Assembly (NCBI GenBank): GCA_015680685.1
Contig: MNCI01015593.1
Span: 7,087 to 31,083 of the forward strand
Direction: 5' to 3'
Length of the DNA stretch: 23,997 nt
Source: Gnetum montanum
Lineage: Eukaryota; Streptophyta; Gnetopsida; Gnetales; Gnetaceae
Position 1 is the first letter of the stretch; every line of letters starts with the position of its first letter. Below the pieces are notes generated by a model that did not search any database, was not told the DNA's origin, and saw nothing but the letters and a program-made list of their open reading frames with translations. Positions 8,190 through 18,722 of the stretch are shown here, one piece after another. A program made the position numbers and the translations under genes.

Positions 8190-9540
8190 AATTTGCTGAT
8201 GTTTTCAAGGGAAAATTGGAAGGACTTCCACTAATGAGATCCATCCAACATTGAATAGATTTCATACCAAGAACTACAATTCCAAATGAAAAAGCCTACC
8301 ACCTAACTCCAAATCAAAGAAAATAATCAAGCAAGTGATTGAATTACTATCTAATGATTTTATTAGGGAATCCATCTCTCCTTATGTCATTCCAACTATG
8401 CTAATTCCCAAGAAGAACACTAATGAATTAAGGATGTGCATAGATTCTAGGGCTATTAATATGATTACCATCAAGTATAGATTTTCTATTCCTATGATGG
8501 ATGAAATTCTTGATGTTCTTGCCAATGCTAAGATTTTTATTAAAATTGATTTAAAACGTGAGTATCATCAAATAAGGATTAGACTAGGAGATGAATGGAA
8601 AATAGCCTTTAATACACCTAATGACTTATATGGGTGGTCAATCATTCCTTTTGGGCTAACCAATGCTCCAACAACATTTATGAGGCTCATGCATGAAGTC
8701 CTAAAGTATTTTATTGGTAAATGTTGTATTGTTTTCCTTAATGACATTCTTATTTATAGTTCTAAGAAAGAGAAACATGAACATCATTTGAGGATGATAT
8801 GCTCCAAGTTACAAGAGGCAAAGTTGATGATTAATGCGAAGAAATGCCACTTCATGAAGAAAGAAATTGTCTACTTAGTTCATGTTGTCTCCCAGAATTA
8901 AGTCAAGATGGAACGAAGTAAGATAAATGTGATTAAGGAATGGCCTTCACCTAAGGATGTGGGAGAGGTGAGATCTTTTCTTGGCTTTGTTGGCTTCTAT
9001 ATGAGATTTATTAAGAATTTTAGTTCCATTACATGACCTATGCTCTCTTTTTTGAAGGAAAATTTAACATTTATAAGGGATAATGAGAAAGAAAGATCCT
9101 TTTAAGCATTGAAAGAGAAAATTTGTAGTGCTCTAGTTTTGGAAATTCCAAACTTCTCAAAACTATTTGAAGTAGAAGTAGATGCATGTGGGCTTGCTAT
9201 TGAACGTGTGCTTTCTCAAGAAGGTAAACCAATTACATTCCTTTCTAAAAAAATTAAATAAATCTAGACAAAAGTATACTATGTATGAAAAGGAGTTATA
9301 TGCTATACTTTAGGCCATTAAACATTAGAGACATTACTTGCTAGGATCAGTGTTTCTTCTATTTACTAATCATAGAGCACTTCAATTTTTGAATTCTCAA
9401 AATTAATTGAGTGTCAAGCATATGAAATGGATAGAGCAATTCCAATAATTTCATTTTGTTTTGAAACATAGAAGTGGGAATTCTAATATTGTGGTTGATG
9501 CTTTGTCTAGAGTTCATATTGTTTCTTCTAATGTGAATGT
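8190..9540 (+). pseudogene. pol: Reverse transcriptase and RNase H of element B
   Basis: RT copies element RNA into DNA and RNase H removes the RNA strand. The 188-codon frame 8335-8901 holds the finger region (IPKKNTNELRMCIDSRAIN), motif A with an aspartate at 8548 (KIDLK), the IIPFGLTNAPTTF motif, and motif C at 8731-8745. Motif C reads VFLNDIL: the first of the two catalytic aspartates is asparagine, which should abolish polymerisation. The connection region (EVRSFLGFVGFYMRFI) follows after a stop. RNase H begins with VEVDACG near 9170, keeping the first catalytic aspartate, and ends with VVDALSRV near 9491. The RNase H part is crossed by several stops and frame changes. Confidence 0.83.
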
Positions 9541-9699
9541 TCAAGGATTTGAGTCTTTTACTTCATTGTATCCTAATGATAAGGATTTTGGTGTAATTTG
9601 GAAAGCGTTATCTTCCCCATTATGAGGAAGGACTGATCAATGGAAAGCTTATCATGTGAAGAATGGGGTTTTATCTAAGGATTGAAAAATTTTTATTCC

Positions 9700-10869
9700 A
9701 AAGTATGATTTCAGGTATGAACTTCTTGAAGAGAAACATCAAAGTGACATGGCTACACAGATGAGCAAGACCAAGACATTGGAATTGGTGAGCAAAAATT
9801 ACTTTTGGCCAGGTATGTATAGTGACGTGGTTATATTTGTAAAAGAATGCTATACTTGTCAAAAGTTCAATGGAGGAAAAGGTGTAGATGATTATTATCT
9901 ACCTTTGCCAATCCCAAATGCTCCTTGGGAAAGTGTTTCTTTGGACTTTGTTTGTGGAATTTCTAAGAAAAAATCTAGTCATGATTTTATACTTGTTGTA
10001 GTAGATAGATTTACCAAGATGGATCATTTTATTCCATGCAAGAAAGTAGTCATGCTTCCCATGTTGCACATTTATTCTTTCATCATGTTGTGAGGCTACA
10101 TGACATTCCTTTAAACATTATGAGTGATAGATATGTCAAGTTTACCAGTTATTTTTGGAGGTCACTTTGAAGATCACTTAGAACCATGTTGTCTTTTTTG
10201 ATAGCCTATCACCCCCAAACTGATGGGAAAATTGAAGTTATGAATAGGTCTTTATTGAAGATCTTAAGATGTTTGTGTGAGGATCAGCCTCAAATGTGGG
10301 AAAACATGGTAGCCCATGTTGAATTCTCATATAATAATGCTTCCCATTCTAGCATTGGTAAGAGTCCCTTTATGGAAAATTATGGGTTTTAACTAAGAAT
10401 GGTTGATGAGTTGAGGAAATTTGAAGATTGTTGCTCTTTGAGCTTAGACTTTGTTGAGCAAATGAGAGAATTGCATTATCAAGTTAAATCTCACTTGAAG
10501 AAAAAGACAAAGATTATGTCTTTCAAAGAAAATGAGGATAAGAGAACAATTAATTTCTAGATCGGTGATTATTTTTGGATTTACTTGAGCAAATAAAGGT
10601 AAAAGAATGTGCACTTCTACAAGCTCAAGTCAAAGAGAATTGGTTTATTTCAAATTAGGGCCAAAATCAATCCAAGTGCTTATGAGATTGACTTACCTAA
10701 TGATTTCCCTATTTCTTGTGTTTTTAATGTTTTAGATTTGAGCCCATACCATGGGAATGTAATTGCATCAAGCTTGAGGAATATTTTTGGGATCCTCAAG
10801 GATGCCCTTGAAGACTCAAACTCAACTAAGCCACCAAGGAAATCAATTGTGCTACAAGTAAGCGATGAG
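9700..10869 (+). pseudogene. pol: Integrase of element B with GPY/F-like C terminus
   Basis: Integrase joins element DNA to the chromosome. The N-terminal zinc-binding region has H at EEKHQSD and CYTCQ (about 9850-9864), but the second histidine of the HHCC set is replaced (MATQ). The catalytic aspartate SLDFV is at 9944. The second aspartate (SDR) is at 10126 and the glutamate in TDGKIE at 10234, exactly 35 residues apart as in the canonical D-x35-E. A frame change lies between 10093 and 10126, and a stop follows at 10390. The C-terminal part (10609-10869) has LKSKRIGLFQI and FNVLDLSPYHG. Its terminal stop codon is formed by the first bases of LTR F, so the natural end is lost. Confidence 0.82.
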
Positions 10870-11610
10870 TGATGAGGTACCTCTTATGTCCAACCATACG
10901 AATTACAAGTGTTCATGCATGATTTGGTCAAATTCTATGGATGGGACTAGTTGTGGCATCTAGATTGTTATGCCTTGATCGTAGTTCATTATCTTCTCAC
11001 TTGGACTAGTGGTAGCTTTGTCATGTATTGTTTAGTCCAACGTGAGGCATATTATTTTTGATGTTGTTTCGACCTTAGGCTACTCCTAATGAAAATAAAG
11101 AAATTAATTATTTAACTAATTAAAAAAAATTAAAGTCTAAACTAGCATACAAGCGATGAGTGTTCATTCCTAGCTTGTTGTACACATCCTAAACCCATGT
11201 ATCCACTAATAGAATTACCAAGGGCTATGCTACTAGGCAAACCAAGTAATAACATTGCTGGGATTACCAAGCGAATACATATTTACACTCAAAACTAGTT
11301 GCACTCATTCCGCGAATTCATTAACATGCATGGAAATGTAACTATTAACTAAGTACATGAAATATAAATTACATTAAAAGTAAATTTAATCTAAGTCAAA
11401 GTGCGACAATGAATAAGAATTAATCTCAATCTTATTGCCATCCATGGAATGCATCCAAGTACATTGCCACTTCAATAAGACACTATACAACTAACTTAGA
11501 TCCACACTATAGGCACTCACTGACTATTCTCTCTAAGACTACAAAATAAAACTGCAAGAGTTCACCTACTCTAATGACTAAAGAATGTTGATACATGGTG
11601 GGAGCACATG

Positions 11611-11618
11611 TATTTATA
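11611..11618 (-). promoter_or_regulatory. TATA box of LTR F on the minus strand
   Basis: The - strand reads TCTATAAATACATG here. It lies about 109 bp downstream of the LTR start, so U3 would be short. Confidence 0.5.
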
Positions 11619-11640
11619 GATTTTATTATGGAGCTACGTT

Positions 11641-11688
11641 GATAGGGCCTCATAAATGTAGCAAATGCTACATTGGTGTGGCCCTATC
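11641..11688. repeat. Two-stem perfect hairpin in U3 of LTR F
   Basis: The outer arms GATAGGGCC (11641-11649) and GGCCCTATC (11680-11688) pair perfectly. The inner arms ATGTAGC (11656-11662) and GCTACAT (11667-11673) also pair, around a 4-base loop. The 6-base gaps on each side are equal, so the structure is symmetric. It sits just upstream of the - strand TATA box. Confidence 0.75.
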
Positions 11689-11727
11689 GATGAGGACCCA
11701 TTGACGCAACACTTTGACACTTCATCA

Positions 11728-11736
11728 TACCCCCAC
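11728..11736 (-). promoter_or_regulatory. Polypurine tract of element F, minus strand
   Basis: The - strand reads CAATTGTGGGGGTA immediately before the LTR start, a usual form of plus-strand primer in plant LTR elements. Confidence 0.55.
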
Positions 11737-12189
11737 AATTGAATGAAAACTCATACTGAAGTTCCTTTACAAAATTGGGAAGGTATGGGATTATCGACTA
11801 ACACTTGACATAGCAAACTAACATAACAAAACTAAGTGTCATATTATAATATTNAACATAGCAAACTAACATAACAAAACTAAGTGTCATATTATAATAT
11901 TTTATTCTAGTGGATGCATACAAAATGATAGATTGACAAAAATACTAGACAAACATTGAAGATTACAAAATTTGCAGAGGTCTTCAAAACTTCACTGAAG
12001 ATGATTCTTCTTATTGCCGCTAGGAGTGGTAGACTTTCAACCTTGATTGGTTATGTTGATGCTTCTCTGGTTATGTATAATATTCTTGAATGTTGGATTG
12101 AAATTTCTTCTCATTATCCCATGGATTTGGCAAACATGAAATGCTTGAGTTGATATCTTACATGTGCTATGATTTGTCCATGGGCATAT
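11737..12189 (-). mobile_element. Internal 3' remnant of element F
   Basis: About 450 bp lies between the F polypurine tract and the insertion point of element C. No protein domain is recognised in any frame; short open frames on both strands look fortuitous. It contains the assembly gap at 11854. Element E, also on the - strand, could be the continuation of F beyond C, but nothing in the sequence proves it. Confidence 0.45.
11808..11901 (+). repeat. 46-bp exact direct duplication around a single N (assembly gap)
   Basis: Positions 11808-11853 and 11856-11901 are identical over 46 bp, starting ACATAGCAAACTAACATAAC. Between them lie one undetermined base (11854) and one A. This is the pattern of two overlapping contig ends joined without merging. 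Confidence 0.9.
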
Positions 12190-12300
12190 TGAAACACCAC
12201 AAAATTTTAGCTTAACACTTTGAAACAAGAACAACCCTGCGCTTCAACATCTAGAAGTTCAAAAATTAGACTAAAGTGCATGGATCTTGTCACACACATC

Positions 12301-13190
12301 GAGGTCACGCTCAAGTCATGTTACTGGTGTACGTGCGGCATGTGTGCAGCGTGAGTAACTTTCAGAGCCTCCAAATCAAGTCAAAATAGTCCAAATTTAA
12401 ATGGGTAAGATCCCCTCGGGGCCCATTGATGACTACTCCAAATTTCAGCATCCAAAATCCAAAATTTCAAGTCAAACTCACACAAATCTTTCTGCTCATG
12501 TTGAGGTCATGCCCAGGTCATGCTGCCAGCGTGAGTAACTTCCAGAGCCTTAAAATCAAGCTGAAACATTCTGAATCGGAGCAATGAAAGATACCTTTGA
12601 AGTACACTGATGATTTGTGCAACTCCCAACCCCCAAAACTTCAGATTTTGGGCCCTAAATCACATAATCCTATCACTCACACCAGAGTCACACTAGGGTC
12701 ACGCTGATAGCACGAGTCCAGCATGAGCAAATAAAAATGACCCAAATCAAGCAGTCCCAAGCCCAGTTTTCAACATGAACTCCACTCCTAGGAATAGGCA
12801 ATAGTTGTACTTGAAAAAAAGCCAAAAAAAATCAAAATTTGGGCATGAAACCTGACATTTTGGCTCACTCACGCTAAGGGCACATTGGGGTCACGCTAAG
12901 GACACGCTAACAATGTGAGCCCAGCGTGAGCTACCAAAAAGTGGCCTAAATCCAAGCACATACAGGCTGAAATTAAACATGCAGGATGTCCTCAAGGTTA
13001 GGCAACAGTTACACTTCAAAAAAAAGTCTTAAAGGTGGAATTTTGACATAAAATGCATCATTTTTGGTCATGCACGCTGGGGTGACACTGAGGTAACGTT
13101 GAGGTCATGCTGGCAGCGTGAGTCCAACGTGAGCACTGGTGACCACTAAGAAAAAGCACTTCAGACACATGCTAAGGGCATGCTAGGACA
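12301..13190 (+). repeat. U3 tandem array of LTR C, about 5 diverged ~190-bp units
   Basis: Each unit has a GAGGTCACGCT-like start followed by an AGCGTGAG element. The AGCGTGAG-type marks lie at 12348, 12528, 12720 (AGCATGAG), 12923 and 13115, giving periods of 180, 192, 203 and 192 bp. The segments after the first two marks align well (GTGAGTAACTTYCAGAGCC); later units are more diverged. Confidence 0.75.
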
Positions 13191-13555
13191 AGATCAATGC
13201 ACACTGGCAACCTTAGGGGAGCAAAAAACACTTTCAGCAGTGGTCAGTCCACAGATTTAGAAATTCCAAGCAAGTTGAAGTTAAATTCTCTTATTATACA
13301 TTATCAGTCACTGTAAATTTTTCACATTTTTGAGCTGGTCAAGCTCTTACGCTACAAATTGTACATGCTTCCATGAGCGTAAGCTAGCTTGCACAAGCTA
13401 AAACAAATTGTGCATCCAGTCTAGAACGTAGTCTATGTACATACATCAAGTTCACACATAGTTGTACATCGAATACCTATCACATGATCTATTTTTCTCT
13501 CATCTCACAGCCATTGATCTTACCCACATATCCTACTCCCGAGCCTAGCAAAATG

Positions 13556-13563
13556 TATAAATA
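13556..13563 (+). promoter_or_regulatory. TATA box of LTR C
   Basis: TATAAATA within ATGTATAAATACC lies 550 bp before the LTR end. About 200 bp upstream, an inverted pair CTTACGCT (13346) and AGCGTAAG (13376) repeats the AGCGTA hexamer that is common in LTR A. Confidence 0.65.
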
Positions 13564-14110
13564 CCATGTTCGTTGACATAAATGGGGTTGGAAAATGAGA
13601 GCAAAAACCAGCAATCTTGAGCCTGGATGCATGCCTTGAGCCCAGATGCATGTGATCCCCAGTGCTTGCAAACACCTCACATCGGGGCTTAATGTTTGAC
13701 TTGCAATCCAGACACGCAACTACGTTTTGACTGGTGCACACCTTGTTACTTAATACAACACAGTTCCACTTTTTCCTTCTGCTGTATTTTTCTAGTTCAT
13801 TGTTTGCATTATTTTGGTTTATTGTCCATTTCTACGTACATTCTATTTGCATTTACACGTTACATTCACATTTATGTCTCATTGCATTATGCTCTCCGTT
13901 TTACATCTCGCAACGATAACCCCAACGTAGGCCATTGCGTACACTCAGGGAAGTCCTTGGTTGATTTACGTGCAGATCATCCAAGGCACTCTGCCTTCAT
14001 CTTTCTAGCTTTCCTTCACACGGAGGTAGGGTCAGTAGTATCTCTTCAAAGATCTTTCGGTGTTTGTTTTCCTCTAGCCTTATGTTGAAAATTTCGGACG
14101 GTACAGAAAT

Positions 14111-14127
14111 TTGTGCTAGAAGGAGGG
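14111..14127 (+). promoter_or_regulatory. Primer-binding site of element C, probably tRNA-Asn
   Basis: TTGTGCTAGAAGGAGGG starts five bases after the LTR end. It matches the complement of the plant tRNA-Asn(GUU) 3' end, as I recall it, at 15 of 17 positions (mismatches at 2 and 4). The position and the near-perfect match to an acceptor stem support the call. Confidence 0.65.
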
Positions 14128-14585
14128 CCTGAACCTCCACTAATAGGTACCGAATCTTGCTAGCGTACCCACGCTATAGAGATAGCACATAAACCAAACA
14201 CTTACACCACCACTAAGTCTGTAAAACTGTCATGCTACTTCCAAAGACTTTGAATCTAAAAACTACTAAATCAAAATCCAAACTAGCGTACGCACATCGT
14301 TGCTAGAGCCCAGTGTGCACATGCTATTACCAGAGTTTAGTGAACACAGGTTGCTCTCATACCTCTAGGGTATGCACGCTGCTTACATGACCTCTAGTGT
14401 ACACATGCTGCTCATAGAACTCCAACGTACACACGCTACTCTCAGACCTCTAGCGTATGCACGTTGCTTACACACTGCCAATGGACCATTCTCAGATCAA
14501 CGTAGCAACATTGCCCATTTGTTACTTTAGTGTCGAAATCTCAAATCCTGTGACCGTAACTGAACCCATAGTCATTGTTGGAGAA
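14128..14585 (+). other. Untranslated leader of element C
   Basis: About 460 bp separates primer site and gag start. Its central part is a ~28-bp tandem array (14284-14478). Packaging signals would be expected here, but none can be recognised by eye. Confidence 0.6.
14284..14478 (+). repeat. Tandem array of ~28-bp units, near TAGCGTATGCACGCTGCT
   Basis: Seven units start at 14284, 14311, 14338, 14366, 14395, 14423 and 14451, periods 27-29 bp. The core combines the AGCGTAYGC word seen in LTR A with GCTGCT. It lies in the leader RNA, not in U3. Confidence 0.8.
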
Positions 14586-17252
14586 ATGAACCCTCAAGGG
14601 CCAACTCACCGGTCACTTAGGTTATAAGGCAAAGACCCCACTTATACAATCCTTACCTCGGAACAGTACAACTTCATTTGTGTAAAGATCCAAGCTAACC
14701 TACCCATTGATTGCACATAAATAAAAGCAAAACGACATTATGAACTCATCTATAAGGGAGGCCATAACTTTACTCCTTCAGCGTATGACATCATCCCCCT
14801 CTCTGAATCCCATCATGAGCTCATATCCCAACTCCTCATGGCAAGGAATCGAACCTTGTAGCAACCCACCGTAGAGCCTCAAAACGGAGATGAGGAAGAT
14901 GATTTCATGGCTCAATCTGAACATGGGGATTCGTACCACACTCTTAGTCCTCATGCTTATGCAAATACATTATTCTACCCTTTCATGGAAGATAATATGC
15001 CTCTTCATGCATTTACAAGCACTCAAGCATTTGTTTCTCAATAGGAAGCATCCACCTCCATTCCTGCTTTCTCTATGACCAACACCCAATTCAATACGGC
15101 CATCCCTGTTATTCCTCTGGTCACCACGTTATCCTCCATCTCACAAGTACAATCCCAACAACTCTCCCCTCAAGCTAATATAGGATTAACCTTCCAACCC
15201 CAAATAATTGGGATGCCATCCGTGGTACCCGCTTCTACATCCATCCATTACATACCACGAGTGCAAATCCAAGGAACACCCTTCACTACTTCAACTCAAT
15301 AGGTTCAGGGTGTTTCCTCACAACTTGTAACTGGGCAATGGCCCACACCTATTATTCAACAACATCAACTTGCTCACTATAGCATACCACCTATTGCAAT
15401 CCCATCCGTGAATGTCCCTCAAATACAACCATCAACAACCCAGCAGTCATCTTTCCCACAAATCACACAACAATCTAACTATTACCACACACAATCTAAC
15501 CAACCAGCCGGTCCACCTAGTGCTCAAGAATAGGTAGAGGCTAGAAAAATGATGCAAGCATTAACCGATGAGGTAAAGTACCTCAAAATCGCAAACACTG
15601 AAGAAGTCAAGGTGTTGGACTTATATCAAGATGATCCAATTAGCTCTTCAGTGCCACCATTGACTCTACCAAAAGGAATTTCACTTCCAAAACTAACCAA
15701 GTATAATGGAGAGGGAGATCCAAATGCTCACCTAGTGAGATTCCGATTGGAGTGTCTATTACTTCAAGCATGGCCTCATGAAATCCTGCATGTGTTCGCT
15801 ATGTCCTTAACTGGAAAAGGCTTAGACTGGTACCAAGCTTTATAGTATAACTCCATATCCTCTTTAGAGGATTTGTTACATCAAGTTGTTACCCATTTTA
15901 AGAATAAATTGAAGCCTGAAGCCACACTAGACAATCTAATCCAAATAAAAAAAGTGCCATTAGAGTCCATACAAAAGTTCATCCAAAGATGGAGCGCTAC
16001 CCTTAACGAACTTCACGAGCCTTTCTCGGAAACGTATTTACTTACAATACTCAAGAGTGCCGTGAATGACTTCGTTAAGTTAAAACTCTATTATCTGAAT
16101 GCTCGTACTTTGAGTCAGGCATTTGTCCAAATCAAAAACATAGAAGAGGCAGCATAGACAAGTCATGACCCAGCTTACTTAACTTTTAAAAGCCAACATA
16201 CGAGGAAAGATAAAGATACGTCTAAAACGATAGTCGCAATAGTGGTAGAGATAGTCCAACCCAACAGTGCAAGGCAAAAAGAGAAACAACCTGCTGCCCC
16301 CACTAGTCATGAAAGAACTACTCCTACACCTACACCTGAATCCTCCTCTACCCAAACTGCTCATACCTTCGAACGAAAAGACCCTACCAAGTACACACCC
16401 TTATCCATGAAGCCTTCACAACTACTGGATCAACTTCTAAAGGCTGGGTTAATTCAACATAAGCAAATGTCTCCTGCAGCATCTCAAAAACATGATCAAT
16501 ACTATGAGTTGGTTAAAAACCCAACATTGGCAACAGCTAATGAACCCCTTGTTCCAAGAGGTTTTAGGCTAGACAGATTCTATGAGTATCACCAACGATG
16601 TGGGCATGGAACTGACTACTGCTTCACCCTAAAAGAAGACATACAACGTATGATTGACAGAGGTGAGATAGTCTTTGATGAAGCTAACCCAATAAGACCT
16701 CAAAATCAATCTATGGGGGTCTACAAAGATCCTCTTAATACCAAAGAGTCACCCTATGTGATTAAAACCATCCATGTTGGCAACGAACAAGACATCCCAC
16801 GAAAGTCTTTTGTGATTCGTGTGCCTACTGAAACCGCATCTATGCTAACACCTCCACAAGATCTTTTTGCCACACATACATCTCCCACACTGTGAAAACC
16901 ATTTTTCATCCAAGTACACCCTGTGATTGCAATAGAAAACGTGCCATCACAAACTCAACCTGCTGCATTTGTAATCCAGGTGCCGAAACACCCTGATGTG
17001 CAACCCCCAACAGTTCCCCCGTGACCCTTGCAAGAATGCCTCGCTGATAAACTGACTAGGGAATGTCTGGCAAAAGAACGTCATGGTCATGAGTTAGGAC
17101 CACCAAAACCCACACCACTAAATTATGTTCCTATGGTTCCAATTACTGATCAGCCTAGCACGAGTCATCAAGATAAGAACTCGGGAGTGTCCAGTGTCCC
17201 AAACCTAACAGCTACAGGTAATAATGCAAAAAATCTTCTATGAGAGATACAA
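14586..17252 (+). pseudogene. gag: Gag of element C, long frame with 11 stops
   Basis: One frame runs from the ATG at 14586 into the protease. It is interrupted by stops at 14625, 14718, 14859, 15042, 15300, 15531, 15843, 16155, 16893, 17022 and 17241 (6 TAG, 3 TGA, 2 TAA) but has no clear frameshift. The N-terminal ~300 codons are rich in Pro, Gln, Ser and Thr. The capsid core lies at about 15660-16150, with YNGEGDPNAHLVRF, then SLTGKGLDWYQAL, then FKNKLKPEATLDNL, the usual retrotransposon gag pattern. A zinc-knuckle-like motif at about 16578-16622 has its first cysteine changed to tyrosine (FYEYHxxxGHxxxxC). Three FVIRVP-type peptides follow (near 16810, 16902, 16965), fewer than in element A. 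Confidence 0.83.
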
Positions 17253-18234
17253 ATGTTGGGTCAAATGGACCAAGTCTCAGCAGACAGAAACATACCAAAT
17301 AGCAAAGACTTCACAAGTGCCCTGACCCAGGTTACACAGGCTTTAAAACAAAAGAACACCTCTCTAAGCCTATACGACCTAGTAATGACCTCCTTGGTAC
17401 ATCGGGAAGCTCTAGTGCGTATGTTGACTTCAATCCCTATGAGTGAAGACCTTCCTGTGAACGAACCATCTATTTACACTGTATTGTCTCCACATCAAGA
17501 ATCAAGGTCCACATCTCTAGGGTTTCATGCCAATGACATTAAACGAGACGAAAAAATGGGAGAGGTCACTACCGCCCCTATGTTTATAATGATACAAGTT
17601 AACCAATTTAAGATACGTAGGGTGCACGTCAATGACGAGGCAGAAACAAATGTAATACCTTTCCCTATCATTGAACGATTGGGCCTCATGGAAAAAATAC
17701 TACCAATGACAACATCATTCTTGAAATCTTTCAGTGGTTCCTGTGTCGTGGTAAAAGGCATGGTTACCTTGGATTTCATAGCCCGGGGACCAGTTCCCCA
17801 CATCGGCCGAATTCGTAGTTGTGGATGAGATGTCAGGGTTCGATCTAATTTTGGGATGGCCTTGGTTAGCTCAACTAAAATCCATATCCTCACCAATCCA
17901 TCAAGAGATTCACCTACCTTATGAAGGCAGTGAAATCATCATACACGGGGATGCAGCAACATCACTTACTTTCTCTCATGTAGGAACGAACCAAGAGTCG
18001 GAGGTTGAACTCCCTGAACCTAAGAAAGGCACCCTTAGTGAAACCCAAGACATTGGTCAATCTCCAACCTGCGACCTTCCTAAAATAGAGGAAGCATCAG
18101 AAAATGCAAACATAGGAGCCATTCCCGCAAATGTCTCTTGGTCAGAACTACCCTTTGACGTATCCAGCAAGGGGATGGTGAGTATAAGATCATACCTACA
18201 CATTCCACCCTTCATAGAAAATTACGAAAATTAA
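17253..18234 (+). pseudogene. Aspartic protease of element C, frameshifted and active site lost
   Basis: The first part (17253-17828) continues the gag frame and aligns with the protease of element A, for example LKQKNTSLSLYDLVMTS against the A segment near 1195. The active-site stretch reads RRVHVNDEAETNV: the catalytic aspartate of A (HIDDGT) is replaced by asparagine and the glycine is lost. A frame change near 17815-17828 leads into a second frame (17821-18234) with the C-terminal motif LILGWPWLAQ and the LPYEG stretch shared with A. The tail ends differently from A and has no hydrophobic segment. Two separate lesions make this copy dead. Confidence 0.82.
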
Positions 18235-18270
18235 AGAAATAGATCAAAAACTAAAATAAACTACCGCACA

Positions 18271-18453
18271 TCCGGAATGACGTTAAACTACCAAATGTCC
18301 GCAATGACGTTAAACTAGCCATGGTAAAAAATGGCTAGTTCTTTTAAATTTATTGAAACAACTATAGTCTCCTCCCTTTCGTTGACAGAGATGTAATAGT
18401 CCATCATGAATTTAAACTAATGCACGTGGCCCAAGATGGCCTTAAACTAGAGC
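18271..18453 (+). repeat. ~23-bp motif copies left of the antisense gene
   Basis: Copies at 18271-18292 and 18297-18319 are close to the consensus (TCCGCAATGACGTTAAACT); those at 18399-18420 and 18428-18453 are diverged. They begin 37 bp after the protease frame ends, the same relative place as the array in A. Confidence 0.75.
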
Positions 18454-18722
18454 ACACCACATTACCAGTTTACCAAAATCTCGCTATGTCATTATCGTTT
18501 ACATTTTGCAAATTACAATTTCCGTTTATCTTATGTTTACCAATTACCATTCGAGTTTACATTTTACATTCACAAATAAATGAAAAATAAAATAAAATAT
18601 ATAAATATATATAATACAGAGTGTTAACATAGCAATAGGTTGACAACATATTACACCATGATCATGTTATATCTATTCTCATACATTCCAAAAATAGAAA
18701 AACAACAAAAAAAATAAAAAGA
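18454..18722. other. AT-rich spacer beyond the 3' end of the antisense gene
   Basis: The stretch holds several TTTACATTT-like words, an A/T-only run near 18580-18615 and A-rich segments. On the - strand it would be the 3' untranslated region of the antisense gene. No coding signal is seen. Confidence 0.5.

Larger units (their letters stand above)
5292..10869 (+). mobile_element. Element B: Ty3/gypsy retrotransposon, 3' end cut off
   Basis: The order is LTR, tRNA-iMet primer site, gag with one zinc knuckle, protease, RT, RNase H, integrase and a GPY/F-like C terminus. RT before integrase makes it Ty3/gypsy, not copia. The C-terminal integrase motif (FNVLDLSPYHG) is of the kind seen in chromovirus-related plant elements, but no chromodomain is visible. 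Every domain carries stops or frameshifts, so it is inactive. The 3' LTR is missing: pol ends exactly where the LTR of element F begins (10870), and nothing to the right in the window matches its 5' LTR by eye. Confidence 0.85.
10870..11727 (-). repeat. LTR of element F, minus orientation (858 bp)
   Basis: Read on the - strand, the LTR starts TGATGAAGTGTC directly after a GTGGGGGTA polypurine tract and ends GGTACCTCATCA. Both ends form an inverted TGATGA/TCATCA pair, and a - strand TATA box lies about 109 bp inside. This makes it the 3' LTR of an element running right to left. The left edge coincides with the point where B pol breaks off, so F probably inserted into B. No second copy is in the window, so the limits rest on the terminal features alone. 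Confidence 0.6.
12190..14105 (+). repeat. 5' LTR of element C (1916 bp)
   Basis: It starts TGAAACACCACAAAATTTT and ends TTTCGGACGGTACA, the same termini as LTR A. A primer site follows five bases later. U3 holds about five ~190-bp tandem units that LTR A lacks and that account for much of the extra 740 bp. The TATA box is at 13556. The U5 block from about 13728 matches 4556-4900. Confidence 0.85.

Noticed and set aside
10870-11727. This LTR as the 3' LTR of element B
   Set aside because: Only the first eight bases (TGATGAGG) agree with LTR B; the rest does not match, and the TATA box and polypurine tract point to the opposite strand.
11956-12234. Short open frames on both strands in the F internal piece
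   Set aside because: They are short and overlapping, without motifs, and partly cross the boundary of element C at 12190.
13696-14088. Open frame of 130 codons with hydrophobic Phe/Leu-rich peptide
   Set aside because: It lies inside R-U5 of LTR C; the matching part of LTR A does not keep the frame.
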